Part shown: piece by piece, positions 8,590 through 16,498 of the stretch
How the letters are laid out: every line of letters starts with the position of its first letter
Position numbering within the stretch: the first letter of the stretch is position 1
NCBI RefSeq assembly: GCF_030035605.1
Contig: NZ_CP106736.1
Location: 806,001-870,000 of the forward strand
Source: Silvimonas soli
GTDB lineage: Bacteria; Pseudomonadota; Gammaproteobacteria; Burkholderiales; Chitinibacteraceae
Direction of reading: 5' to 3'
DNA: 64,000 bases
Program-made: the position numbers and the translations under genes
Notes under the pieces: model-generated
The model's database searches: none
What the model was told of the DNA's origin: nothing
The model's input: the letters and a program-made list of their open reading frames with translations, nothing else

Positions 8590-9681
8590 TCAATCAATAC
8601 GCAATTCAGTCTTCGGATCAAACAACACAACCTTGGACATATCCAGCGCCAGACGCATGGTTTCGCCTGGGCCTTTGGCATCACGCGGATGAACGCGTGC
8701 GACCACATCCTTGCCGTTGATCTTGGTGAAAATCATGGTATCCGGGCCGGTTGGCTCGGTCAGGATCACCTTGCAACCCAGCGAGCTTTCGTCGCCGTGT
8801 GCCACGTCCAGTTGCTCCGGGCGAATCCCCAGAATGACTTCCTGGCCAACGCGCTTGGCGAAACGCTCGCCCTTGTGCAGAGGCAAGAAACGCGCGTCGC
8901 TATCGCTAGTCAGGCTGACACCGACTACACCGTTTTGCTCCGCCAGATGACATTCGACGAAGTTCATTGAAGGCGAGCCGATAAAGCTGGCAACGAACAG
9001 GTTGGACGGGCGCTCGTAGATATCTTGCGGGCTGCCAAACTGTTGAATGACGCCGTCTTTCATGACCGCAATGCGATCGCCCAGCGTCATCGCTTCGATC
9101 TGATCGTGCGTCACGTAAACGATGGTGGTTTTCAGACGCTGATGCAGTTGCTTGATTTCAGTGCGCATTTCCACGCGCAGCTTGGCGTCCAGGTTGGACA
9201 GCGGCTCATCAAACAGGAACAGGATCGGGTCACGCGCCAGCGCACGGCCCATGGCCACACGTTGACGCTGACCACCGGACAACTGACCTGGCTTGCGATC
9301 CAGCAGGTGATCCATCTGCAGCATCTTGGCGACGCGGTTGATCACTTCTTCTTGTTCTTTCTTCGGTACGCCGCGTGTTTCCAGACCAAACGCGATGTTC
9401 TGACGCACGTTCATGGTTGGGTACAGCGCGTAGCTCTGGAACACCATGGCGATGTCGCGATCTTTCGGCGCGACGTCGTTCACAACCTTGCCACCGATAT
9501 GTACTTCACCGGTAGTCGGGCCTTCCAGGCCGGCAATGATGTTCATCAGCGTGGACTTGCCACAACCGGACGGGCCAACGAGGATCAGGAACTGACCGTC
9601 GTCGATCTCAATGTCGATCCCTTTCAGGATGTGTGTGTCGCCAAAGCTTTTGGTTACGTTTTTGATGGCAAGTGCGCCCAT
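8590..9681 (-). CDS. gtsD: Sugar ABC transporter ATP-binding protein (UgpC/MalK/GtsD type)
   Basis: Cytoplasmic ATPase that drives a CUT1-type carbohydrate importer. From the ATG at 9681 (GGAGA six bases upstream) it is 363 residues. Seen: Walker A GPSGCGKST (36-44), the Q-loop in MVFQSYALYP, signature LSGGQRQR near 135, Walker B LFLFDEPLSNLD and the switch His in VTHDQIEAM. A C-terminal TOBE regulatory domain of the MalK class completes it. Automated pipelines often name this family UgpC; its place after gtsA-B-C makes a glucose (or related hexose) role more likely. The frame upstream to 9906 lacks the family start. A strong hairpin lies between it and the permease gene. Confidence 0.93.
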   Translation of the reverse strand: MGALAIKNVTKSFGDTHILKGIDIEIDDGQFLILVGPSGCGKSTLMNIIAGLEGPTTGEVHIGGKVVNDVAPKDRDIAMVFQSYALYPTMNVRQNIAFGLETRGVPKKEQEEVINRVAKMLQMDHLLDRKPGQLSGGQRQRVAMGRALARDPILFLFDEPLSNLDAKLRVEMRTEIKQLHQRLKTTIVYVTHDQIEAMTLGDRIAVMKDGVIQQFGSPQDIYERPSNLFVASFIGSPSMNFVECHLAEQNGVVGVSLTSDSDARFLPLHKGERFAKRVGQEVILGIRPEQLDVAHGDESSLGCKVILTEPTGPDTMIFTKINGKDVVARVHPRDAKGPGETMRLALDMSKVVLFDPKTELRID

Positions 9682-9721
9682 CTTTTTCTCCAGTTCTGAG
9701 TTCGGGTACCGGGCTACTGCC

Positions 9722-9761
9722 ACTGGCTTGATGCGTCTTGTTGAATACGCATCAAGCCAGT
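9722..9761 (-). promoter_or_regulatory. 15-bp perfect inverted repeat between gtsC and the ATPase gene
   Basis: ACTGGCTTGATGCGT (9722-9736) and its exact complement ACGCATCAAGCCAGT (9747-9761) flank a 10-base loop. Read on the coding strand it forms a stable hairpin with no T-run after it. It is more likely an mRNA-processing or stability element, or a partial terminator that lowers ATPase expression, than a full stop. Confidence 0.65.
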
Positions 9762-9820
9762 TTTGTATGGTGTAGCTTTCGTCGGTGTATCTGGTTTGGC
9801 TGTTCCGGGTTAACCCTGGA

Positions 9821-10675
9821 TCAACCCTTGACCGCGCCGGCGGAAAGCCCACGCACAAAGTATTTACCTGCAACCACGTAAACGAAGATGGTCGGCAACG
9901 CTGCAATGATAGCGGCTGCCATATCCACGTTGTATTCCTTCACGGTGGTTGAAGTGTTAGCCAGGTTATTCAGGCCCACGGTGATGGGTTGCGAGCCACC
10001 GGAGGAGAACACCAGACCGAACAGGAAGTCATTCCAGATCTGTGTGAATTGCCAGATGAAGGTCACCATCAGGATAGGTACCGACATCGGCAGCACGATG
10101 CGCCAGAAGATGCGCCAGAAACCTGCGCCATCCAGCCGTGCGGCGTTGATCAGTTCATCCGGGATACCCACGTAGAAGTTGCGGAAGAACAGCGTGGTGG
10201 AAGCAATACCACACACCACGTGCACAAACACCAGACCAGTGGTGGAGCTGGCAATGCCCATCCAGCCTTCAGTCATGGCCATTGGCAGCAACAGCACCTG
10301 GAACGGAATGTACAGACCATACATCAGCATGGCGAATACAACTTCCGAGCCCGGGAACTTCCACTTGGACAAAATATAGCCGTTGATCGCGCCCATGGAG
10401 GTGGAGATGATCACCGCCGGGAACACCATGCGTACCGAGTTCCAGAAGTACGTGGACAGACCGGTACATTCAACACCGGTACACGCGGTACCCCAGGCTT
10501 TGCGCCAGGCGTCAAAAGTGATGTGCATCGGCAGCGACAACAGATTACCAACGCGGATTTCATCAATCGTCTTCACCGAAGTCGTCAACATGACATACAG
10601 CGGCAAGAGATAGTAAACAGCGAAGTAAATCAGGACCGCGTAAACGAGGAAGCGGGAAAAGTTCTTGTTATGCAT
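9821..10675 (-). CDS. gtsC: Sugar ABC transporter permease (GtsC type)
   Basis: Inner-membrane permease subunit of 284 residues of the MalG/UgpE side of CUT1 importers. It has an N-terminal membrane segment (residues 9-28), further hydrophobic segments, and the EAA loop seen as ELINAARLDGAGFWRIFWRI-V-LP near 190-212, which docks on the ATPase. The start overlaps the end of gtsB by 8 bases, so translation is coupled. A periplasmic loop with two cysteines (CTGVEC) follows the first segment. Glucose specificity is inferred from the operon and the Entner-Doudoroff genes nearby. Confidence 0.93.
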   Translation of the reverse strand: MHNKNFSRFLVYAVLIYFAVYYLLPLYVMLTTSVKTIDEIRVGNLLSLPMHITFDAWRKAWGTACTGVECTGLSTYFWNSVRMVFPAVIISTSMGAINGYILSKWKFPGSEVVFAMLMYGLYIPFQVLLLPMAMTEGWMGIASSTTGLVFVHVVCGIASTTLFFRNFYVGIPDELINAARLDGAGFWRIFWRIVLPMSVPILMVTFIWQFTQIWNDFLFGLVFSSGGSQPITVGLNNLANTSTTVKEYNVDMAAAIIAALPTIFVYVVAGKYFVRGLSAGAVKG

Positions 10676-11567
10676 TACGGCCTCGGCGCAGTTCGGAATA
10701 CAGGTAAGGCACGATGACCGCAGACACAGTCAGCAACATCATCATGGCGCTGGCAGAGCCCAGCCCCATTTCGCCACGGGTAAACGCCATCGCGTACATG
10801 TAAGTCGCCGGCACATCGGAAGAGAAGCCAGGACCACCGCCAGTCAATGCGACCACAAGGTCAAAGCTCTTGATGGCAATGTGAGCCAGAATCATCAGCG
10901 TGGAGAAGAACACCGGGCGCATGGCCGGCAAAATGATCTTCCAGTAAATACGTGGCAGTGAGGCGCCATCGATCTGGGCTGCTTTGATGATCGAATCATC
11001 AATACCACGCAGGCCAGCCAGGAACAGGGCCATCACGAAACCAGAGGATTGCCAGATACCGGCGATCACAATGGTGTAAATCGACATATCCGGATTAACC
11101 AACCAGTCAAACTGAAAGCTGGTCCAGCCCCAGTCATGGAACATCTTTTCCAGACCCAGACCCGGGTTCAACATCCACTTCCAGGCAGTACCGGTCACGA
11201 TGAAAGACAGGGCCATCGGATAAAGATAAATAGTGCGCAACGCACCTTCAGCACGGATTTTCTGATCCAGCAAAATAGCCAGCAAAATGCCTACGAGCAT
11301 GCTGACGCCAATGAACAGAATACCGAACTTAAACAGGTTCTCGACCGCTACCCACCAACGTTCATTGGCGAACAGACGCGCATATTGAGCAAAACCAACC
11401 CATTCATAGTTGGGCAACAAACGCGATGCGGTAAACGACAGATAACCATTCCAGGCCACAAAGCCATAAATGAATACCAGCGACAGCAAGAACGACGGGG
11501 CAAGCACAAGCCGCGGAAGCCAGCGTTCCGCAAAGCCATACTGAGCTGGCCGGGTCGACTGAATCAT
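10668..11567 (-). CDS. gtsB: Sugar ABC transporter permease (GtsB type)
   Basis: Inner-membrane permease of 299 residues, the MalF/UgpA-side partner of gtsC. I use the ATG at 11567 (MIQSTRPAQYGFAERWLPR); the frame upstream to 11624 runs into the hairpin that follows gtsA. Six hydrophobic segments are visible, starting with LVLAPSFLLSLVFIYGF, and the EAA loop is SIIKAAQIDGASLPRIYWKI near 205. The 3' end overlaps the gtsC start. In Pseudomonas the related gtsABCD genes take up glucose. Confidence 0.93.
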   Translation of the reverse strand: MIQSTRPAQYGFAERWLPRLVLAPSFLLSLVFIYGFVAWNGYLSFTASRLLPNYEWVGFAQYARLFANERWWVAVENLFKFGILFIGVSMLVGILLAILLDQKIRAEGALRTIYLYPMALSFIVTGTAWKWMLNPGLGLEKMFHDWGWTSFQFDWLVNPDMSIYTIVIAGIWQSSGFVMALFLAGLRGIDDSIIKAAQIDGASLPRIYWKIILPAMRPVFFSTLMILAHIAIKSFDLVVALTGGGPGFSSDVPATYMYAMAFTRGEMGLGSASAMMMLLTVSAVIVPYLYSELRRGRNA

Positions 11568-11599
11568 GACAAATCTCCGATGTACGATGGGGTGGAGCC

Positions 11600-11629
11600 C
11601 CCTCTTGCGCCGGGACCGGCACAAGAGGG
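11600..11629 (-). promoter_or_regulatory. Hairpin between gtsA and gtsB
   Basis: CCCTCTTGCGCCGG (11600-11613) pairs with CCGGCACAAGAGGG (11616-11629) with one mismatch. A second small hairpin, GCGGTC-ttgt-GACCGC, is at 11668-11683 right after the gtsA stop. No T-run follows either. Such structures after binding-protein genes commonly protect the upstream mRNA and give excess binding protein over permease; that role is inferred here. Confidence 0.6.
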
Positions 11630-11689
11630 TTACTACGAGCTACAACTGCTGAGAATCAACCATCCTTGCGGTCTTGTGACCGCGCGGGA

Positions 11690-12934
11690 TTAGTTAACCT
11701 TGGCAGCGGCAGCCAGTTTTGCAGCAGCTTGCTGAGCGGTCATGTTGTCGTCATTCCAGAATTGCGAAATAACGTCGTACATGGCGCCTTGCGTGGCGGA
11801 ATGCATTGCCATGCCGTGAGCAAAGGATGGAACCAGGGTGCCGGACTTGTTGTCAGCAGCGAAGTCCTTGGCCGATTGCTTACCGCAATCGTCAAACTTG
11901 GACATGTCTGCATCCAGGCGAACCGGGATCGAACCCTTGTTCAGGTTGAAGATTTGCTGGAAGTCTGGGCTAACCAGAGTTTCAGCCAGATCGTTTTGAC
12001 CCTTGGCGCCGTCAGCGTTCTTCAGCTTGAAGAAGATGAAGCTGTCGATGTTAAAGGTGTAGGACTTGGCGGAACCTGGTGTAGGTACACACACGAAGTC
12101 TTTGCCTGGTACCTTGCCTGCAGCCAGGAACTCGCCCTTGGCCCAGTCACCCATGAACTGCATACCGGCTTTGCCATTGATAACCATGGCAGTTGCCAGA
12201 TTCCAGTCGCGGCCAGCAGCGTTCTTGTCGGTAAATGGCTTGATCTTCTTGTATGTTTCCAGAGACTTGATCATGGTCGGGCTCTTCAGGCTAGCCTGGT
12301 CCAGATCAACAAAGGACTTCTTGAAGAATGCCGCACCACCAGTACCCAGAACCACGTCCTCGAATACGGTTGCGTCTTGCCATGGCTGGCCACCGTAAGC
12401 AACTGGCTGGACGCCGGCTTTTTGCAGTGCTTCAGCAGTCTTGAAGAATTCGTCCCATGTGGTCGGAACCTTGGCATTTGCTTTCTTCAGCAGATCCGGA
12501 TTCACCCACAGCCAGTTCACGCGGTGCACGTTCACCGGTGCAGCAACGTAATGGCCTTGGTACTTCATTACATTTTGCACAACCGGTGGCAGAACCTTGT
12601 TCCAGTTTTCTTTGTTAGCTACATCATCGATGTTGGCCAACACACCTTGATCGCCCCACTCTTGAATGGCCGGGCCCTTCACTTGAGCTGCTGCTGGCGG
12701 ATTGCCGGACACAACGCGAGTCTTCAGCGCGGTCATGGCGTTATCACCTGCACCACCAGCAACTGCAAAATCCTTCCACTTATCGCCCTTGGCTTCGAGC
12801 ATCTTCTTCAGCTCGCCAGCGGCCTTTGCTTCACCGCCGGAAGTCCACCAGTGCAGAACTTCTACCTCAGCCGCATTGGCAGCGCATGCAACGGACAAAG
12901 CCGCTGCGCAGAGCGTCATACGCAAAGTTTTCAT
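11690..12934 (-). CDS. gtsA: Periplasmic sugar-binding protein of ABC importer (GtsA type)
   Basis: Solute-binding protein of 414 residues (family 1 carbohydrate-binding proteins). The Sec signal peptide MKTLRMTLCAAALSVACA ends at ANA, and the mature protein begins AEVEVLHWWTSGGEAKA, the strong family signature of glucose/mannose-type binding proteins (GtsA in Pseudomonas). Two further Cys are near the C-terminal half (FVCVPT and FDDCGKQ) and may form a disulphide. It is the first gene of a four-gene minus-strand operon. A candidate HexR site lies about 110 bases upstream, at 13043-13057. Confidence 0.93.
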   Translation of the reverse strand: MKTLRMTLCAAALSVACAANAAEVEVLHWWTSGGEAKAAGELKKMLEAKGDKWKDFAVAGGAGDNAMTALKTRVVSGNPPAAAQVKGPAIQEWGDQGVLANIDDVANKENWNKVLPPVVQNVMKYQGHYVAAPVNVHRVNWLWVNPDLLKKANAKVPTTWDEFFKTAEALQKAGVQPVAYGGQPWQDATVFEDVVLGTGGAAFFKKSFVDLDQASLKSPTMIKSLETYKKIKPFTDKNAAGRDWNLATAMVINGKAGMQFMGDWAKGEFLAAGKVPGKDFVCVPTPGSAKSYTFNIDSFIFFKLKNADGAKGQNDLAETLVSPDFQQIFNLNKGSIPVRLDADMSKFDDCGKQSAKDFAADNKSGTLVPSFAHGMAMHSATQGAMYDVISQFWNDDNMTAQQAAAKLAAAAKVN

Positions 12935-13242
12935 TTTCTTCGGTCTCCTAGGCTACGGGCGACCCCATGGCAGCCCGCGTACAGGAATTTAGGGGGGCTC
13001 AGGTTTGACCGAAATCAGGTGAACTCCTGACCAGGGCAGATATGTAGGGCGATTACCTTAGTTTTTGCCGGAAAACGACATAAATCCTCAACTTCAAGGT
13101 TAAGGTCGATGCGCAAAAGAAACAGTTATTAAGATTCGCGAAAAACACAATTTCCGGTAATTATGAATTCTGCTGCAGATCTCCATGCGATGTGCATTTT
13201 CCATCGTGGCCAATTTGGGTGGCTTGACGGGCGAGTGGACGC
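12935..13242. other. Region upstream of gtsA
   Basis: The gtsA leader with AGGAGACCGAAGAAA just before the start, a candidate HexR site (listed separately), and an AT-rich part around 13060-13170. No gene is seen. Confidence 0.5.
13043..13057 (+). promoter_or_regulatory. Candidate HexR operator upstream of gtsA
   Basis: TGTAGGGCGATTACC matches 11 of 15 positions of the zwf site TGTAGTAAGATTACA (20568-20582), keeping the TGTAG and ATTAC half-sites. Position about 110 bases before gtsA fits a promoter-region operator. It is weaker than the edd and zwf sites. Confidence 0.4.
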
Positions 13243-13270
13243 AAAAAAAGGCGACTTATGTCGCCTTTTT
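13243..13270 (-). terminator. Terminator after porin 1
   Basis: AAAAAAAGGCGAC-ttat-GTCGCCTTTTT. On the minus strand it ends in seven T after the stem. It lies 30 bases past the stop of the 13301 porin gene. Confidence 0.85.
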
Positions 13271-13300
13271 GGGGTCTAACAATCCGAAGATAAATTCAGA

Positions 13301-14443
13301 TTAGAAGCCAGTCCAGGTACCGATCAGCACGCGAGCGCCGTTGTCGGTGCCACTGGATGCTACGCCATCAAGTTGCCAGGTTGCAGCTGCAAATGGGCGA
13401 GCATCTTCGCTCTTGAACTTCATGTAACGCGCTTGCACATAGGCAACGGTGTTCTTGGACATACCGTAGGTGTATTGACCATAGAGCTGGTTCATATTCA
13501 TGTCGTTGATTTTTTCACCGCCGACCTTGCTATTAACTACGTCTTGCCAGCCCAAGGCAATGGATTGCTTACCCCAACTATAAGCACCGCCAAGCAGGAA
13601 CTGATCATTCGACGAGGTAGCTTCACGACCATTAGTCAGGTACCAGCCATCAGCAACCCATTTGTTGTGCTTCCAGCCAGCACGCAGACTAAAGCCATTA
13701 CCAACATCCCAATTACCTTGGGCAAAGTACATCTCTTGCTGAATGTCGTTCCCGAAGAAACCACCCGAGCTTGGCGAGTAGGCGTCATCCTGATTCCAGG
13801 CCAAAGTATCAAACGTAACATTGCCAACATTGGCTCCATCCGCCTGGGCCAAGCCCTTCTGCTTCTGGTAACCACCAGCCAAACTCAGGCCATTGCCCTT
13901 GTACGTTGCGATTGCATCGAGAGCCCAAGCCTGACCATCGGAGTTCTTGGTACCGAGGTCATAAGCAACCTGGACATTGAAACCGCCGAAATCAGGCGAC
14001 GTATATGCCAGAGCTTCCTTGAACCATACCGCATTTGCACCGTAATCTTCCCACAGGTTACCGGCACCGTTCTGGAACTCATCCAGGGCAAGGTAAGAAG
14101 GCGCGAATACTCGACCCGAGCGGAAAGTACCCCAATCACCGGTCAAGCCGATATAAGCCTCGCGTGAGCCCCAAGCCGCCGTGGCTGGCGTGGCAACTTT
14201 CTGCGAAACCCGCCAGATCAGCTTGTTGCCATTGTCCAGTTTATCGGAGCCATCAAAATTCAAAATCAAATCGGTTTCATTGCCTGCAGCAGAAGAGGAA
14301 CTTCCGTCCGCTTTTAGCGAAGAGTCTTGATGCGTACGGACAAAGATATCCATTTCTGCAGAACCACTGATGGAAACATCAGCGAAAGCAGGTGCAGCAA
14401 AAGCTGCGGTCAGTGCGGCAACAAGCAGAGCGCGCTTGAACAT
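13301..14443 (-). CDS. Outer-membrane porin, tandem copy 1
   Basis: A 380-residue Gram-negative trimeric-type porin (Porin_4-like). Seen: signal peptide MFKRALLVAALTAAFAAPAFA cleaved before DVSISGSAEMDIF, alternating hydrophobic beta-strand pattern, the family segment YIGLTGDWGTFRSGRVFAPS, and a terminal Phe (IGTWTGF) used by the BAM machine for insertion. It is closely similar to the next gene upstream (14767-15876) along its whole length, differing mainly in surface-loop regions (for example residues 205-235). Its place between the sugar importer and gapA suggests outer-membrane uptake of sugars; that substrate is inferred. A GGAGAAAAACC site precedes the start. Confidence 0.92.
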   Translation of the reverse strand: MFKRALLVAALTAAFAAPAFADVSISGSAEMDIFVRTHQDSSLKADGSSSSAAGNETDLILNFDGSDKLDNGNKLIWRVSQKVATPATAAWGSREAYIGLTGDWGTFRSGRVFAPSYLALDEFQNGAGNLWEDYGANAVWFKEALAYTSPDFGGFNVQVAYDLGTKNSDGQAWALDAIATYKGNGLSLAGGYQKQKGLAQADGANVGNVTFDTLAWNQDDAYSPSSGGFFGNDIQQEMYFAQGNWDVGNGFSLRAGWKHNKWVADGWYLTNGREATSSNDQFLLGGAYSWGKQSIALGWQDVVNSKVGGEKINDMNMNQLYGQYTYGMSKNTVAYVQARYMKFKSEDARPFAAATWQLDGVASSGTDNGARVLIGTWTGF

Positions 14444-14710
14444 GGTTTTTCTCCTGGTTTTTGAAAAGCGGTGTGCAACTTATGCACCAGCAAGCCCTGG
14501 CTAAAAAATGACGCCAACCTTGCTAGTTGCTGCGCAGATTAAGAGACTCGCTTTCACCAGGACAATGTTAAAAAAGACCACACCTTACACAATTGCAAAA
14601 AATTATTTCAAAAAATAACCAATAAATTCATTTGGTTATTGCGCCTTTCTCAAATATCACCCCTGCAGACCGGCAAAGCTGCCTACCCAGAAGTGCAACA
14701 CTTGAAATGG
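14444..14710. other. Upstream region of porin 1 with an inverted repeat
   Basis: AT-rich leader of about 270 bases. AATAACCAA (14614-14622) and TTGGTTATT (14632-14640) form a perfect 9-base inverted repeat with a 9-base spacer, about 170-197 bases before the porin start. This looks like a repressor operator or a small hairpin. No gene is seen. Confidence 0.5.
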
Positions 14711-14740
14711 AAAAAGGGCGACTTTCGTCGCCCTCCTTTT
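14711..14740 (-). terminator. Terminator after porin 2
   Basis: AAAAAGGGCGAC-tttc-GTCGCCC, giving a T5 tail on the minus strand. The stem is nearly the same as those after porin 1 and gapA. It ends the 14767-15876 transcript before porin 1 begins, so the two porins are separate units. Confidence 0.85.
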
Positions 14741-14766
14741 AGACTGAAACCTGAATAAAATTCAGA

Positions 14767-15876
14767 TTAGAAGCCAGTCCATGTACCGATCAGCAGACGT
14801 GCGCCGTTGTCGGTGCCGCTTGGCGATGTGCCATCCAGTTGCCAGTTAGCAGCAACGTACGGACGGGTGTTGCTATCCTTGAACTTGTGGTAACGACCTT
14901 GGACGTAAGCCACAGTGTTCTTGGACAGACCGTAGGTGTACTGGCCAAAGATTTGGTCCAGATCGTGGTTGCTGTCTTTATCACCGTTGGTTTTGCTGTT
15001 GGTGATATCTTGCCAACCCAGAGCAACGGAGCTCTTACCCCAGCTGTATGCACCGGCCAGCAAGAACTGGTCGTTTTCAGCAGTGGTGAAGGAGCTTACT
15101 GTTGCGATGTTGTTGTCATTGGACCACTTGTTGTGCTTCCAGCCTGCACGAACAGTAAAGCCGCTGCCAATGTCCCAGTTACCTTGAGCAAAGTAGAACT
15201 CTTGCTTCACGCCAGTGTCGCCGCCGGAGTTGAAAGCATCATCCTGGTTGAAGCCAGAAGTACCACCGGCACCATTGGCAACACCCTTCTGTTGCTGATA
15301 ACCACCAGCCAGGCTCAGACCGTTACCGTTATAGGTAGCGATTGCGTCCAGAGCCCAGGTTTGGCCTTGAGCAGTTTTGGTACCCAGGTCATAAGCAACT
15401 TGCACGCCGAAGCCACCGAAGTCAGGTGTGGTGTATGCCAGAGCTTCTTTGAACCATACAGCGTTTGCGCCGTAATCTTCCCACAGGTTACCCGCGCCCC
15501 ACTGGAATGCATCCAGAGCCAGGTAAGACGGTGCGAACACGCGACCCGAACGGAAAGTACCCCAATCACCAGTCAGACCGATGTAGGCTTCACGAGCGCC
15601 CCATGCGGTTGTGGAAGGAGTAGCCACTTTTTGCGAAATGTGCCAAATCAGCTTGCTGCCGGAATCGAGCTTGTCGGAACCGTCAAAGTTGGTGATCAGG
15701 TCAGTTTCGTTCAGAACAGCGGAACTACCTGCGTCGTTCGCATTTTTCTGGGAAGAAGCTTGGTGGGTACGGACAAAGATATCCATTTCAGCGGAACCGC
15801 TGATGGTAACGTCCGCAAAGGCCGGGGCGGCAACAGCAGCGGTAACCGCAGCAGCAATCAGAGCACGCTTAAACAT
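14767..15876 (-). CDS. Outer-membrane porin, tandem copy 2
   Basis: A 369-residue porin with signal peptide MFKRALIAAAVTAAVAAPAFA, mature start DVTISGSAEMDIFVRTHQ, the conserved block YIGLTGDWGTFRSGRVFAPS, and the C-terminal LIGTWTGF with its terminal Phe. It is a recent paralogue of the 13301 gene: long identical stretches in strands, differences in the loop after residue 200. AGGAGACCTATAA precedes the start. The gene has its own terminator and a long upstream gap, so separate control of the two porins is likely. Confidence 0.92.
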   Translation of the reverse strand: MFKRALIAAAVTAAVAAPAFADVTISGSAEMDIFVRTHQASSQKNANDAGSSAVLNETDLITNFDGSDKLDSGSKLIWHISQKVATPSTTAWGAREAYIGLTGDWGTFRSGRVFAPSYLALDAFQWGAGNLWEDYGANAVWFKEALAYTTPDFGGFGVQVAYDLGTKTAQGQTWALDAIATYNGNGLSLAGGYQQQKGVANGAGGTSGFNQDDAFNSGGDTGVKQEFYFAQGNWDIGSGFTVRAGWKHNKWSNDNNIATVSSFTTAENDQFLLAGAYSWGKSSVALGWQDITNSKTNGDKDSNHDLDQIFGQYTYGLSKNTVAYVQGRYHKFKDSNTRPYVAANWQLDGTSPSGTDNGARLLIGTWTGF

Positions 15877-16444
15877 TTATAGGTCTCCTAGTTTGGAAGT
15901 TGGTTATTCACCAGCTTGAGCAACGACAAAGAACCGCCACGAATGATGACGTGAACTTTGCTCTGCACAAAGCATAAGTGAATTCATTTAGGCGAAGCAA
16001 ACCACGTCCGGCTTCAAACCAGGAAATGTCTTATAAGTACAACAAAGTGGTATTACGAGTGGGGCAAGCACATTCCGGCGGATGGCACCAGATTGGTGTG
16101 TACATAACTGGAATATAAAAAAATCTTTGATTTAAAACATTTTTTGACAATAAAAGAGCCATGTTTATCTATGTATTTCCATTCCCAGCGGTACGAATAG
16201 CCGCCAGAGCGTCCGCCCGTCCCAACAACATCAAATGCTGATTAATTGGTATTACATCGTTTTGGCTTGGCCGCTGAAATCCTAAACACGTCATCTATTT
16301 TACGAGGCATGCCGGGGGAAGCGTGCTGGCCGGAGTGCCAGACGATTCTGTTGCTCTACGGCCATTCGGTTGCGCGAGCGCCGATAGCGCACATCATTCG
16401 CAGACGTACATCGCCCTGCAATGCCAGGAAGTGGTGATAGAAAA
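15877..16444. other. Long intergenic region between porin 2 and gapA
   Basis: About 570 bases without a convincing protein gene. The part 16115-16170 is strongly AT-rich. On the plus strand TTGACA at 16144-16149 is followed 16 bases later by a weak TATCTA. Together with the two-way terminator at 16446-16476 this would allow a transcript of roughly 300 nt, but no known RNA family is recognised. Short open frames here look non-coding. Confidence 0.4.
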
Positions 16445-16445
16445 C

Positions 16446-16476
16446 AAAAAAGGGCGACATGTCGTCGCCCTTTTTC
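16446..16476 (-). terminator. Terminator after gapA (two-way)
   Basis: AAAAAAGGGCGAC-atgtc-GTCGCCCTTTTT. It has T-runs on both strands, with six T on the minus strand. It lies 23 bases past the gapA stop and could also stop plus-strand transcription from the 16.1 kb region. Confidence 0.85.
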
Positions 16477-16498
16477 CTACCCCGCAACTACTTCCAAA

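Noticed and set aside
11666..13030. 454-codon plus-strand frame opposite gtsA
   Set aside because: Antisense to gtsA, which has signal peptide and family signature; the plus frame shows neither.
16246..16437. 63-codon frame between porin 2 and gapA
   Set aside because: No ribosome site or family features; listed only as part of a possible RNA region.
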